A stretch of 64,000 bases of DNA from positions 46,408-110,407 of the forward strand of contig JBFKDQ010000004.1 in NCBI GenBank assembly GCA_041619555.1. The letters run 5' to 3'. Of the stretch, positions 18,105 to 28,327 are shown piece by piece (position 1 is the first letter of the stretch; every line of letters starts with the position of its first letter). The position numbers and the translations under genes are program-made. Source of the DNA: Oceanococcus sp041619555 (GTDB taxonomy: Bacteria > Pseudomonadota > Gammaproteobacteria > Nevskiales > Oceanococcaceae). Below the pieces are notes generated by a model. That model saw only the letters and a list, made by a program, of their open reading frames with translations. It made no database searches and had not been told where the DNA came from.

Positions 18105-19339
18105 GACGTCACCCTCGCTGGTTCAGGCTTGGTCGCTTCCATCTTGGTATAGAAAGGCATGAGGAAGAAGAACAGGAAATAGATGACGGTAAAGATCCGC
18201 GCAGCCAGCGTCTTGCCTTCCGAAGGAGCTTCCAGCCCGAGCCAGCCGAGCACGACAAAACTGATCGTGAAGAGCAGCAGGGCGATCTTGAAGATCGGCC
18301 CCCTGTAGCGGATCGACTTCACCGGGCTTCGATCCAGCCAGGGGAGCGCGGCCAGAATGGCCACCGCACCGAACATCGTGATCACACCACCGAGCTTGCT
18401 TGGAACCGCACGTAACATGGCGTAGAACGGTGTGAAGTACCAGACCGGCGCGATGTGATCAGGCGTCACCGAGGGATTGGCTTCGATGAAATTGGGCTTC
18501 TCCAGGAACAGACCACCGACTTCCGGCAGGAAGAAAACAATGGTCAGAAAAATCGCCAGGAACACCGACACCCCGAACAGATCCTTCACGGTGTAGTAGG
18601 GGTGAAACGGAATGCCATCCAGGGGCACGCCGTTTTCATCCTTGTTCTTCTTGATCTCGATGCCGTCGGGGTTGTTCGAGCCGACTTCATGCAAGGCCAG
18701 AAGATGGGCCACGATCAGGCCAACCAGCACAAAGGGAATCGCAATCACATGCAAGGAAAACAGACGATTGAGCGTGGCGTCCCCGGGCACGTAGTCGCCC
18801 TGAATCCAGATCACCAGATCCGGCCCGACAACCGGAATGGCGCCGAACAGCGAAATGATCACCTGCGCGCCCCAGTAGGACATCTGCCCCCAGGGCAGCA
18901 CGTACCCACAAAAGGCTTCCGCCATCAGGGCAAGGTAGATCAGACAGCCGAACAGCCAGATCAATTCACGCGGCTTGCGATACGAGCCGTACAGCAGCCC
19001 GCGGTACATGTGCAGATAGACCACGATGAAGAATGCTGAAGCCCCGGTCGAATGCAGATAGCGGATCAGATTGCCCCAAGGCACGTCCCGCATGATGTAT
19101 TCGACCGACCCGAAGGCCAGGGCGGCATCCGGCTTGTAATGCATGGTCAGGAAAATGCCGGTCAGCAGCTGATTGACGAGCACCAGCAGGGCGAGCGAAC
19201 CGAAGTAGTACCAGAAATTGAAATTCTTCGGCGCGTAATACTCGCTGACGTGATCTTTCCACATCTTGGTGAGCGGAAAGCGATCATCGATCCAGCCCAG
19301 AAAGCCGGTGGTCTTGTGCGGGTTGGCTACGATGCCCAT
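18101..19339 (-). CDS. petB: Ubiquinol-cytochrome c reductase cytochrome b subunit
   Basis: Core membrane subunit of the bc1 complex, binding two b hemes and the Qo and Qi quinol sites. The 412-residue polytopic protein has the helix-B and helix-D heme histidines and the Qo-site PEWY-type segment, here PVWYFTPFYAMLRA. The start at 19339 shares one base with the petA stop (TAATG). Confidence 0.97.
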   Translation of the reverse strand: MGIVANPHKTTGFLGWIDDRFPLTKMWKDHVSEYYAPKNFNFWYYFGSLALLVLVNQLLTGIFLTMHYKPDAALAFGSVEYIMRDVPWGNLIRYLHSTGASAFFIVVYLHMYRGLLYGSYRKPRELIWLFGCLIYLALMAEAFCGYVLPWGQMSYWGAQVIISLFGAIPVVGPDLVIWIQGDYVPGDATLNRLFSLHVIAIPFVLVGLIVAHLLALHEVGSNNPDGIEIKKNKDENGVPLDGIPFHPYYTVKDLFGVSVFLAIFLTIVFFLPEVGGLFLEKPNFIEANPSVTPDHIAPVWYFTPFYAMLRAVPSKLGGVITMFGAVAILAALPWLDRSPVKSIRYRGPIFKIALLLFTISFVVLGWLGLEAPSEGKTLAARIFTVIYFLFFFLMPFYTKMEATKPEPARVTS

Positions 19340-19932
19340 TATGCGACCTCCGGATCTTCGCCGATGATGATGGTTGAGTCACCTACATAGCGATGCGGCG
19401 GCACCGGCATGTTCAGCGGTGCAGGCACACCTTTGTAAACGCGACCCGCCAGATCGAACTTGGAACCATGGCAGGGACAGAAAAACCCGCCCTTCCAGTC
19501 TTTGCCCAGATCCTCGGCCGGATAATCCGGGCGGAAACTCGGCGAACAGCCCAGATGGGTGCAGCGGCCGATCATGACCAGCACGTCTGGCTTGACCGAA
19601 CGCGTATCGTTCTGGGCATAGCCGGGCTGCTGGTCCTCGGCCGACTCTGGATCACGCAATTGGTCTGCCACGGCTTTGAGATTGCCCAGCATCTCAGCCG
19701 AACGCTTGACGATCCACACCGGACTGCCGCGCCAGGTGCTGATCAATAGCTGTCCTTCGCCCAGCTTGGAGATGTCCACCGTCACCGGCGCCCCCAATGC
19801 CTTGGCCCTTTCGCTTGGCGCCATGGAAGCCAGAAACGGCCACACGGCAGCGGCCGCGCCGACTCCGCCGGCCGCGACTCCCGTAAGCGTCAGGAAGCGG
19901 CGTTTGCCGACATCCACGCCGTTAGAACTCAT
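19339..19932 (-). CDS. petA: Ubiquinol-cytochrome c reductase Rieske iron-sulfur subunit
   Basis: Carries the [2Fe-2S] cluster that takes the first electron from ubiquinol. The 197-residue product starts at 19932 after a GGAG 7 nt upstream; the open frame extends further 5' into noncoding sequence. It shows a Tat-like N terminus (KRRFLTL) and membrane anchor, then the cluster-binding pairs CTHLGC and CPCHGS in the C-terminal Rieske fold. First gene of petABC. Confidence 0.97.
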   Translation of the reverse strand: MSSNGVDVGKRRFLTLTGVAAGGVGAAAAVWPFLASMAPSERAKALGAPVTVDISKLGEGQLLISTWRGSPVWIVKRSAEMLGNLKAVADQLRDPESAEDQQPGYAQNDTRSVKPDVLVMIGRCTHLGCSPSFRPDYPAEDLGKDWKGGFFCPCHGSKFDLAGRVYKGVPAPLNMPVPPHRYVGDSTIIIGEDPEVA

Positions 19933-20063
19933 CGCGTTACTCCTAAAATAGGTATTTTTCTCGGACATTCGAAAGAATGCCGCATCAGCCGCATGCGCTG
20001 GTAGCTGCTGCAGACGAATGCGATGTGCCTGTCCGTCACCAGCATGCGGCGCCCCAGCCGCAA

Positions 20064-20072
20064 AGTATAGCA
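20064..20072 (-). promoter_or_regulatory. Extended -10 promoter candidate for petABC
   Basis: Minus strand reads TGC followed by TATACT (five of six to consensus), an extended -10 element, 17 bp after the hisC stop codon. No convincing -35 is present, as is usual for extended -10 promoters. The leader would be about 125 nt and contains a 7-bp hairpin (GGCATTC/GAATGTC with one G-U) near 19960-19980. Confidence 0.45.
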
Positions 20073-20089
20073 TCGCGAAACGATTGCGC

Positions 20090-21172
20090 TTATGCCCCGG
20101 CCACAGTTTTTGCCCAGATCTCGAGCAGACGGTCGTTCTGCGCAGGCGTGCCGATACTGGGGCGCAGGCAGCCTGCCAGCGCCGGATGGCTGCCATGCAG
20201 ATTCTTTATCAGAACGCGCTCGTGCTGCAGCGCCTCGAAGACCCGCGCGGCCTGTGCCTCCGGCTGGCGCACGAGGAGGAAGTTGGCCGCACTGGGAAAC
20301 ACCTCGGTGGCGGACAGGCGGGCCAGCGCCGCATGCAACCGCGCTCGCTCCTGCATCAGGATCTCGACCTGGGCATCGAATGCCCCGGCGTGCTCCAGCG
20401 CGAACTGCACGGTTTCCTGGGTCAGCACATTGATGTTGTAGGGCAAGCGCAGCTTCTCGAGTTCGTCGATCAGCGACTGCGGCCCTTGCAGGAAACCCAG
20501 ACGCAGTCCCGCCAGGCCCCACTTGGACAGGGTCCGCATCAGCAGCACCTGCTCGAATTCCGCCGCCAGCGCGCTGCAGTCCACGCCGGAAAAGGCCAGA
20601 TAGGCCTCATCGAGCACGACCAGGCCCGGCGCCGCCGCGCAGATCCGGCGCAGCGTTTCAGCGGCGAACAGGGTGCCGGTCGGGTTGTTTGGCTGAGCCA
20701 GGAAAATCAGCGCCGGCCTCTCCCGCTCGATGGCGGCAATGAAAGCATCGGCATCGAGGGAAAAATCCGGCAGCAGCGGCACGCCGCAGTAGGCCAGATT
20801 GCAGGCCAGGGCAAGATGTCGGTACATCACGAAACTGGGATCAGGCGCCATCACGACCGCACCTGGCCGGGCCACCGCCAGGCACAGCATCTGGATGATC
20901 TCGTCCGAGCCATTGCCCAGCAGCAAGCCCCAGCCCGGCGCGGCGCCGAAACGCTGCCGCAGCCCCCGCTTGAGGGCGACCGCGCCGGCATCGGGATAAC
21001 GATTGAAATCAACCCGGCCCAGACGCTCAAGCCAGGCCGACCGCAGCTCGGCGGGCAGGGCATAGGGGTTTTCCATGGCATCGAGCTTGATTGCATTGGT
21101 GGTGGGCGGCGGCGCCCGGTACGCCTTGAGCAGCCTCAGATTGGGCGCCAGGGTTTGCGCATTCATGCTCAT
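20090..21172 (-). CDS. hisC: Histidinol-phosphate aminotransferase HisC
   Basis: PLP enzyme converting imidazole-acetol phosphate to histidinol phosphate. The 360-residue sequence has the PLP-binding aspartate region VVLDEAYLAFSG and the Schiff-base lysine in LMRTLSKWGLAGLRLG. It overlaps hisD by 4 nt and ends the hisGDC part of the operon; petABC follows behind its own promoter candidate. Confidence 0.95.
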   Translation of the reverse strand: MSMNAQTLAPNLRLLKAYRAPPPTTNAIKLDAMENPYALPAELRSAWLERLGRVDFNRYPDAGAVALKRGLRQRFGAAPGWGLLLGNGSDEIIQMLCLAVARPGAVVMAPDPSFVMYRHLALACNLAYCGVPLLPDFSLDADAFIAAIERERPALIFLAQPNNPTGTLFAAETLRRICAAAPGLVVLDEAYLAFSGVDCSALAAEFEQVLLMRTLSKWGLAGLRLGFLQGPQSLIDELEKLRLPYNINVLTQETVQFALEHAGAFDAQVEILMQERARLHAALARLSATEVFPSAANFLLVRQPEAQAARVFEALQHERVLIKNLHGSHPALAGCLRPSIGTPAQNDRLLEIWAKTVAGA

Positions 21173-22470
21173 TCCTCCTGCCCCCGGACTTCGGCCGAGC
21201 GCGCGTGCGCCTCCAGCCCTTCACCGCGCGCCAGACAGGCCGCCACTGGCCCGAGCCGACGCGCGCCCTGCGGCGAGATTCGCAGCACGCTGGAGCGTTT
21301 CTGAAAATCGTACACCCCCAGCGGCGAGGCAAAACGTGCGGTGCGCGCGGTGGGCAGCACATGATTGGGCCCCGCGCAGTAATCGCCCATCGCCTCAGGA
21401 CTTAGCGCGCCGACGAAGATGGCCCCGGCATGCCGCACCTGTGCGAGCCGGACATCCGCATCGAGCAGGGCCAGTTCCAGATGCTCCGGCGCCAGGCGAT
21501 TGGCGAGGGCAATCGCCTCATCCACATCCCGCGACTGGATCAGGGCGCCGCGCGCCGCTAGCGAGGCGCGGATGATGCCGGCACGCGGCTGGGCAGCGAT
21601 CTCCTCCTCCAGCGCCGTCGCCACCGCATCCAGATGGGCGGGATCCGGCGAAATCAGGATCGACTGAGCCAGTTCGTCATGCTCGGCCTGGGCAAACATG
21701 TCCAGCGCCAGCCAGCGCGGACTGACGCTGCCGTCGGACAGGATCAGGACCTCGGAAGGGCCCGCCACCATGTCGATCCCGACCTGGCCAAAGACCTCGC
21801 GCTTGGCCGCCGCCACAAAGGCATTGCCGGGCCCCACGATCTTGTCCACCGCCGGAATGCTTTGCGTGCCATAGGCCAGGGCTGCAATCGCATGCGCCCC
21901 GCCAACCCGGAAGACCCGATCCACGCCGGCCAGCTCGGCCGCCGCCAGCACCAGGGGATTGAGCGCACCGGCCGGCGCCGGCGCGGTCATGATGATCTCG
22001 TCAACCCCCGCAACCCGGGCCGGTATCGCGTTCATCAGCACCGACGAGGGATAGCTCGCCTTGCCGCCGGGCACGTAGACCCCCACCCGCTCCAGCGGAC
22101 TGACTCGCTGCCCCAGCACCGAGCCATCTTCATCTTCCCACTCCCAGCTTTCCCCACGCTGCCGCTCGGCATATTGCCGCACCCGCGCAGCCGCCAGTTC
22201 GAGGGCCTGTCGTTGCTCCGCTCCGAGTTGCGCCAGGGCCTGCCGCCACTGCGTTCTGGGCACTTCCAGCGCAGCCACGGCGTCGGCCTGCTCGCGATCG
22301 AAACGCCGGGCATAGCGCAACACCGCCTCATCCCCTTCGGCGCGCACCGCGGCAATGATGGCAACAACGGCTTCACGCACCTGCGCATCAGCGGATGGTT
22401 CGCCGCCGATCAAACCCTCCAGCTGGGCGGTGAAACCCCGATCCTGCGTGTTGAGTCGCGCGATCTTCAT
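21169..22470 (-). CDS. hisD: Histidinol dehydrogenase HisD
   Basis: Zinc enzyme performing the last two oxidations of histidine synthesis. The ATG at 22470 overlaps the hisG stop and gives 433 residues; the longer open frame is an out-of-phase extension into hisG. Family motifs include YVPGGKASYPSSVLMNAIPARVAG, IVGPGNAFVAAAKREVFG, DMVAGPSEVLIL, and the zinc-ligand region DMFAQAEHDE. Confidence 0.96.
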   Translation of the reverse strand: MKIARLNTQDRGFTAQLEGLIGGEPSADAQVREAVVAIIAAVRAEGDEAVLRYARRFDREQADAVAALEVPRTQWRQALAQLGAEQRQALELAAARVRQYAERQRGESWEWEDEDGSVLGQRVSPLERVGVYVPGGKASYPSSVLMNAIPARVAGVDEIIMTAPAPAGALNPLVLAAAELAGVDRVFRVGGAHAIAALAYGTQSIPAVDKIVGPGNAFVAAAKREVFGQVGIDMVAGPSEVLILSDGSVSPRWLALDMFAQAEHDELAQSILISPDPAHLDAVATALEEEIAAQPRAGIIRASLAARGALIQSRDVDEAIALANRLAPEHLELALLDADVRLAQVRHAGAIFVGALSPEAMGDYCAGPNHVLPTARTARFASPLGVYDFQKRSSVLRISPQGARRLGPVAACLARGEGLEAHARSAEVRGQEE

Positions 22471-23105
22471 GCATTCACCACCGTGTCGAGCCGATCGATC
22501 AACTGCCGGATCTGCGCGCATTTCATCTTCATCGCCGCCTTGTTCACCACCAGACGGGAGGAAATCTGCAGGATGTCCTGCAGCGGCCGCAAACCGTTGG
22601 CTTTCAGGGTATTGCCGGTGTCGACCAGATCTACGATCAGATCCGCCAGCCCCACCAGCGGCGCCAGTTCCATCGAGCCGTAAAGCTTGATCAGCTCGAC
22701 CTGCTCCCCCTGCCTGGCGAAATGATCGCGGGTGATATTGACGTACTTGGTGGCAATCCGTAGCCGGCGTCCCAGCGGCCGTTCCAGCTCGCCGGCACCG
22801 GCCAGACACAGTCGGCATCGCGCGATCTTGAGATCCAGCGGCTCGTAGAGTCGGGTGCTGCCGTGCTCGAGCAAAACATCCTTGCCGGCGATGCCAACAT
22901 CCGCCGCTCCATATTCCACGTAGGTTGGGACATCGGTGGAGCGTACGATCAGGATTTCATCGACCAGGCCCTCGGCCGGAATCCGCAGTTCGCGGGTCCG
23001 GGTCAGGTCCTGCAGGGGCCTGATCCCGACCTTTTCCAGCAATGGCAGGGTATCTTCCAGAATGCGCCCCTTGGCCAGCGCCAGGGTCAATTTTCCATCT
23101 GTCAT
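22467..23105 (-). CDS. hisG: ATP phosphoribosyltransferase, short form HisG
   Basis: First enzyme of histidine synthesis, condensing ATP and PRPP. The 212-residue protein is the short HisG type that lacks the C-terminal regulatory ACT-like domain and in studied organisms needs the partner HisZ. Motifs are LALAKGRILEDTLPLL, the pyrophosphate-loop DLIVDLVDTGNTLKANGL, and ATKYVNITRDHF. No hisZ is in this window. It overlaps hisD, and its start shares one base with the murA stop. Confidence 0.95.
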   Translation of the reverse strand: MTDGKLTLALAKGRILEDTLPLLEKVGIRPLQDLTRTRELRIPAEGLVDEILIVRSTDVPTYVEYGAADVGIAGKDVLLEHGSTRLYEPLDLKIARCRLCLAGAGELERPLGRRLRIATKYVNITRDHFARQGEQVELIKLYGSMELAPLVGLADLIVDLVDTGNTLKANGLRPLQDILQISSRLVVNKAAMKMKCAQIRQLIDRLDTVVNA

Positions 23106-24361
23106 CAGGACACTCGCCGAATGTCGGCGCCGAGTTGGCCGAGCTTTTCTTCAATGCTTTCGTAGCCCCGGTCGATATGGTAGATCCGGTCAACCAGGGT
23201 TTCGCCGTCTGCGGCCAGGGCCGCCACGACCAGGCCCGCGGAAGCGCGCAGATCGGTCGCCATGACCGGCGCGCCCTTGAGCCGCTCGCGACCACGGATG
23301 ATGGCCGTATTGTGTTCCAGGCGGATGTTGGCCCCCATGCGCTGCAACTCGGGCACATGCATGAAGCGGTTCTCGAAAATCGTTTCATTGACGATGCCGA
23401 CGCCGTCGGCAACCGCATTCAATGCGCAGAACTGCGCCTGCATGTCGGTGGGAAAGGCCGGATGCGGCGCGGTGTGCACATCGACGGCCTGGGGCCTGCG
23501 CCCCTGCATGTCGACGGTAATCCAGTCCTCGCCCTGGGTCACCAGACCACCGGCGTCGGCCAGTTTCTGCAGCACCGCATCCAGCAGTTCGGCGCGGGTA
23601 TTGCGCACCGTCACGCAGCCCCGACTCAGGGCGCCTGCCACCAGGAACGTGCCGGTCTCGATCCGGTCAGGCAGGATCTTGTGACTCGCTGCATGCAGGC
23701 GGGCAACGCCCTGCACGCGAATGATGGGGCTGCCTTCTCCGCTGATCCGTGCGCCCATCGCGCGCAGACATTGCGCCAGGTCCACGACTTCCGGCTCCCG
23801 CGCCGCATTTTCGATCACCGTGTCGCCCTCAGCCAGCGTCGCCGCCATCATCAGGTTTTCCGTCCCGGTGACCGACACCGCCTCCATCACGATGCGCGCG
23901 CCCCGCAGCTTGCTGGCCCGGGCACGGATATAGCCATCCACCACATCCACCTCAGCCCCCATCGCCCGCAGGCCCTGCAGGTGCACATCCACCGGACGCG
24001 CGCCGATGGCGCAGCCACCGGGCAGGGAAACATCGGCCTCGCCATGCCGCGCCAGCAGGGGGCCGAGCACGACAATGGAGGCCCGCATGGTGCGGACCAG
24101 CTCGTAGGGCGCGATGTGGGTGCTCAGCTGCCGGGCCTGTACCGTCACGCTCATGCCATCGCCCAGACTGACCTCCGCGCCCATCTGCCTCAGCAGACGG
24201 TTCATCGTCGTCACATCCTTGAGATGCGGGACGTTATGCAGCTCCAGCGGCTCCTCGCTTAGCAGGGCGGCGGCCAGTATGGGCAAGGCTGCGTTCTTGG
24301 CGCCGGAGGCACGGACCTCGCCGCGCAGGACCGGCCCGCCGGTGATCAGCAATTTGTCCAT
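23105..24361 (-). CDS. murA: UDP-N-acetylglucosamine 1-carboxyvinyltransferase MurA
   Basis: First committed step of peptidoglycan synthesis, transferring enolpyruvate from PEP to UDP-GlcNAc; target of fosfomycin. The 418-residue protein has SGAKNAALPILAAALL near the N terminus and the catalytic-loop cysteine C117 in LPGGCAIG, the residue alkylated by fosfomycin, so this is a fosfomycin-sensitive type by sequence. It lies between ibaG and hisG as in pseudomonads. Confidence 0.97.
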   Translation of the reverse strand: MDKLLITGGPVLRGEVRASGAKNAALPILAAALLSEEPLELHNVPHLKDVTTMNRLLRQMGAEVSLGDGMSVTVQARQLSTHIAPYELVRTMRASIVVLGPLLARHGEADVSLPGGCAIGARPVDVHLQGLRAMGAEVDVVDGYIRARASKLRGARIVMEAVSVTGTENLMMAATLAEGDTVIENAAREPEVVDLAQCLRAMGARISGEGSPIIRVQGVARLHAASHKILPDRIETGTFLVAGALSRGCVTVRNTRAELLDAVLQKLADAGGLVTQGEDWITVDMQGRRPQAVDVHTAPHPAFPTDMQAQFCALNAVADGVGIVNETIFENRFMHVPELQRMGANIRLEHNTAIIRGRERLKGAPVMATDLRASAGLVVAALAADGETLVDRIYHIDRGYESIEEKLGQLGADIRRVS

Positions 24362-24366
24362 TGGGT

Positions 24367-24594
24367 TCAGTCCGCCTGCGGCACGCGTGTCTTCAGGGCC
24401 AGGGCATGAATTTCGCGCCCCATCCGTGCCCCCAGAGTGGCGTAAACCATGCGATGCTGGGCAACAATGTTCTTGCCGGCGAACTCGGCGCAGATCACTT
24501 CCGCCTCGAAATGCGCGCCATCATCACCACGAACGCTGACATCGGCACCCGGCAGGCCCTGACGGATCAGATCGGCAATCTCTTGTGCGGTCAT
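24367..24594 (-). CDS. ibaG: BolA-family protein IbaG
   Basis: Small monothiol-glutaredoxin partner of the BolA family, linked to iron-sulfur handling and acid response. The 75-residue protein has the conserved FAGKNIVAQHRMVYATLGARM segment containing the cluster-ligand histidine. Position immediately upstream of murA identifies it as IbaG (YrbA) rather than BolA. Confidence 0.92.
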   Translation of the reverse strand: MTAQEIADLIRQGLPGADVSVRGDDGAHFEAEVICAEFAGKNIVAQHRMVYATLGARMGREIHALALKTRVPQAD

Positions 24595-24607
24595 ATTTTT
24601 TGCTCTT

Positions 24608-25365
24608 TCAAGGGCGCAGGCGGTAGCCGCTGCGCAACATCATCAGACAGACGGTGGCAATCACCACCAGAAATCCGCCGACAACCAGAATGCTGAGGCC
24701 GCCCGGCGCATCGGAAACGCCGAAAAAGCCTGAGCGAAAGCCGTCAATCATATAAAAGAATGGATTGAAACGAGAGGCTTCGGCCCAAATCGGCGGCAGC
24801 GACTCGATGGAATAGAACACGCCGGAGAGAAATGAAAACGGCATGATGAAGTAGTTCTGAAACGCCGCCAGGTGCTCGAATTTATCGGCCAGAATGCCGG
24901 CGATCAGGCCCAGGCTGGCAAGACAGGCGCTGGACAGCAGGAGCATGGCCAGCAATTGGGCCGGGTCGGCAATCGGCAACGGCACGAACAACCAGCCCAC
25001 CGCATAAAGACACAGCGCGACCAGCACGCCGCGCAGGACGGCGGCGAGCACATAGGCGGCAAAAATCTCGAAGGTCGAGATCGGCGCCATCAACAGAAAC
25101 ACGATATGCCCCATGATTTTCGACTGGGTCAGGCTGGAGGACGTGTTGGCGAATGAATTCTGGATCACACTCATCATGATCAGACCGGGCACCAGAAAAG
25201 CCAGGTAATCGACGCCCGGATAGACCTGCAGACGTCCCTGCATGACCTGCGCGAAGACCAGCAGGTAAAGCACCGAAGTGATGACCGGCGAGGTCACGGT
25301 CTGCCCGGCGACCTTAAGAAAGCGCCAGACCTCCTTACGCAGCAGGGTGAGAAATCCGATCTGAT

Positions 25366-25369
<4 letters not shown>
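24608..25369 (-). CDS. ABC-2 type transporter permease (YadH-like)
   Basis: Inner-membrane permease of a two-component ABC exporter. The 253-residue protein has six hydrophobic segments and the ABC-2 signature region SFLSGVFYSIESLPPIW near residue 190. It overlaps the ATPase gene by 4 nt, so the two form one transporter. E. coli YadGH is the nearest named relative; the substrate is unknown. This pair occupies the chromosomal place of the mlaFEDCB phospholipid transporter. Confidence 0.88.
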
Positions 25370-26280
<911 letters not shown>

Positions 26281-26331
26281 TTATAATCGGCGGCTCGGGC
26301 GGACGCGGATTTTACTCGAAGCCGGACTCTC

Positions 26332-26347
26332 CGGCCGAATTCGGCCG
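26332..26347. promoter_or_regulatory. 16-bp perfect palindrome between yadG-like gene and yrbG
   Basis: CGGCCGAATTCGGCCG is its own reverse complement and lies in the short divergent intergenic region, 22 bp before the yrbG start and 52 bp before the ABC ATPase start. It could be an operator shared by both operons; no regulator is assigned. Confidence 0.35.
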
Positions 26348-26368
26348 TCGCAAGGACAAATCCAACCC

Positions 26369-27346
26369 ATGCTGGAATCCTATCTGGCGGTCATCGCCGG
26401 CCTCGCCTTGCTGACCTGGAGCGCCGATCGCTTCGTCGATGGCGCCGGCAATCTGGCGCGCATCCTCGGCGCACCGCCACTGCTCATCGGCATCACCATC
26501 GTCGGCATCGGCACCTCCGCCCCTGAGGTGCTGGTGTCCATCAGCGCGGTGATCAATGACACGCCCAATCTCGCGGTCGGCAACGCGATTGGCTCGAACA
26601 TCACCAACATCGCCCTGGTCCTCGGCATTACCGCACTGATCTGCCCCCTGGCGGTCAATTCCGGCATCCTGCGCCGCGAACTGCCGCTGGTGCTGGGCGT
26701 CAGCGCCTTGGCCGTCGTGTTCTGCCTGGACCTGCGCCTGAGCCGTGGCGAAGGCGCCACCTTGCTGCTGGGATTCGTGCTGGTCCTCGCCTGGATGCTT
26801 CATCTGGCCAGGACCGGCAGCCAGGATGATCCCATGCTCAGCGAGATCATCGCGCACGAACAGGAGCAGGACGGCATGCCCCCCGGCAAGGCCTGGTTCT
26901 GGGTTGGCGTCGGCCTGCTTCTGCTGCCGATCAGCGCCCAACTCCTGGTCTGGGGCGCCAGCACCATCGCCCGCCATTTCGGCATCAGCGAACTGGTCAT
27001 CGGCCTGACCATCGTGGCCTTGGGCACCAGCCTGCCAGAACTGGCGGCCTCCCTGATGAGCGCCCTGCGCAAGGAAGCCGATCTGGCCCTCGGCAATGTG
27101 CTGGGCTCCAATCTTTTCAATTTGCTTCTCGTGCTCGCCATTCCCGGCCTGATGTCCGGCCCGGCGCTGGACCCCGACATCAAAGTGCGCGACCTGCCGG
27201 TCATGATCGGACTGACCGTGGTGCTGTTCGTGATGGCCTGGGGCTGGCGCGGCCAGGGCAGGATCTCCCGACTCGAGGGCGGCACTCTGCTGGCGGCCTT
27301 CGTCGGCTACCAGCTTATACTGGCAGCCAGTCTCGATCTGATCTGA
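26369..27346 (+). CDS. yrbG: Calcium/sodium antiporter family protein YrbG
   Basis: Inner-membrane cation/Ca2+ exchanger of the CaCA family. The 325-residue protein begins MLESYLAVIAGL at 26369; the open frame extends farther upstream but lacks support. Two inverted alpha repeats are visible: GIGTSAPEVLVSISAVIN with VGNAIGSNITNIALVLG, and ALGTSLPELAASLMSA with LGNVLGSNLFNLLLVLA. About ten membrane helices. It heads the canonical yrbG-kdsD-kdsC-lptCAB operon. Confidence 0.92.
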   Translation: MLESYLAVIAGLALLTWSADRFVDGAGNLARILGAPPLLIGITIVGIGTSAPEVLVSISAVINDTPNLAVGNAIGSNITNIALVLGITALICPLAVNSGILRRELPLVLGVSALAVVFCLDLRLSRGEGATLLLGFVLVLAWMLHLARTGSQDDPMLSEIIAHEQEQDGMPPGKAWFWVGVGLLLLPISAQLLVWGASTIARHFGISELVIGLTIVALGTSLPELAASLMSALRKEADLALGNVLGSNLFNLLLVLAIPGLMSGPALDPDIKVRDLPVMIGLTVVLFVMAWGWRGQGRISRLEGGTLLAAFVGYQLILAASLDLI

Positions 27347-27355
27347 CAAGCACCT

Positions 27356-28327
27356 ATGGACCTGGAAAAACTGAAATCGATGGGCCGCACGGTTCTGGAA
27401 ATCGAACGCGATGCACTGACCGCGCTGATGGACCGCATCGATGACGACTTCGCCCGGGCCTGCACGCTGATGCAGGCTTGCCAGGGCCGCGTGGTGGTCA
27501 CCGGCATGGGCAAGTCCGGCCATATCGGCAACAAGATCGCCGCCACCCTGGCCAGCACCGGCACCCCGGCCTTCTTCGTTCATCCCGGCGAAGCCAATCA
27601 CGGCGACCTGGGCATGATTACGCCGCAGGATGTGGTCATCGCCCTGTCCTACTCTGGCGAAACTGCGGAACTGCTGACCCTGATTCCGATCATCCGGCGC
27701 CAGGGGGTGCCGTTGATCGCGATGAGCGGCAGACCCGAGTCCAGCCTGGCGCAGGAATCCGACGTCCATCTCAATGTCGCGGTTGCCAAGGAAGCCTGCC
27801 CTCTGAATCTCGCGCCCACCGCCAGCTCGACCGCGACGCTGGCGATGGGTGATGCGCTGGCGGTGGCCCTGCTGGATGCGCGCGGCTTTACCGCCGAGGA
27901 TTTTGCCCGCTCGCATCCGGGCGGCAGCCTGGGCCGGCGCCTGCTGGTCCATGTCCATGACATCATGCACAGCGGCAGCGCACTGCCACGGGTCAACAGT
28001 GGCGCCTCGCTGGCCGAAGCCCTGCTCGAGGTCAGCCGCAAGGGCATGGGCATGACTGCGGTCGTCAACCCGGACAATACCCTGGCCGGCGTCTTCACCG
28101 ATGGCGATCTGCGCCGGGCCCTGGATCGCAATGTCCACGTGCATGACACCACCGTGGATGAAGTGATGAGCCGCCAGCCCAAGACCATCCCCGCCAACCG
28201 CCTGGCGGCCGAAGCCGTGGCGCTGATGCAGAAACACAGCATCACCGCGCTGCTGATCGCGGATGAGCAAGGCCAGCTGCAGGGCGCCCTGCACATGCAT
28301 GACCTGCTGCGCGCGGGAGTGATCTGA
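27356..28327 (+). CDS. kdsD: D-arabinose-5-phosphate isomerase KdsD
   Basis: Converts ribulose-5-phosphate to arabinose-5-phosphate, the first step to Kdo for lipopolysaccharide. The 323-residue protein has an N-terminal SIS domain (GMGKSGHIGNKIAATLASTGTP; SYSGETAELL) and two C-terminal CBS domains from about residue 205. The stop codon is directly followed by the kdsC ATG. Confidence 0.95.
   Translation: MDLEKLKSMGRTVLEIERDALTALMDRIDDDFARACTLMQACQGRVVVTGMGKSGHIGNKIAATLASTGTPAFFVHPGEANHGDLGMITPQDVVIALSYSGETAELLTLIPIIRRQGVPLIAMSGRPESSLAQESDVHLNVAVAKEACPLNLAPTASSTATLAMGDALAVALLDARGFTAEDFARSHPGGSLGRRLLVHVHDIMHSGSALPRVNSGASLAEALLEVSRKGMGMTAVVNPDNTLAGVFTDGDLRRALDRNVHVHDTTVDEVMSRQPKTIPANRLAAEAVALMQKHSITALLIADEQGQLQGALHMHDLLRAGVI

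Noticed and set aside
26312..28300. 662-codon open frame on the minus strand opposite yrbG and kdsD
   Set aside because: It is antisense to two clearly identified genes, is low-complexity Q/H/A/G-rich, has no recognisable domain, and arises from GC-rich codon bias.
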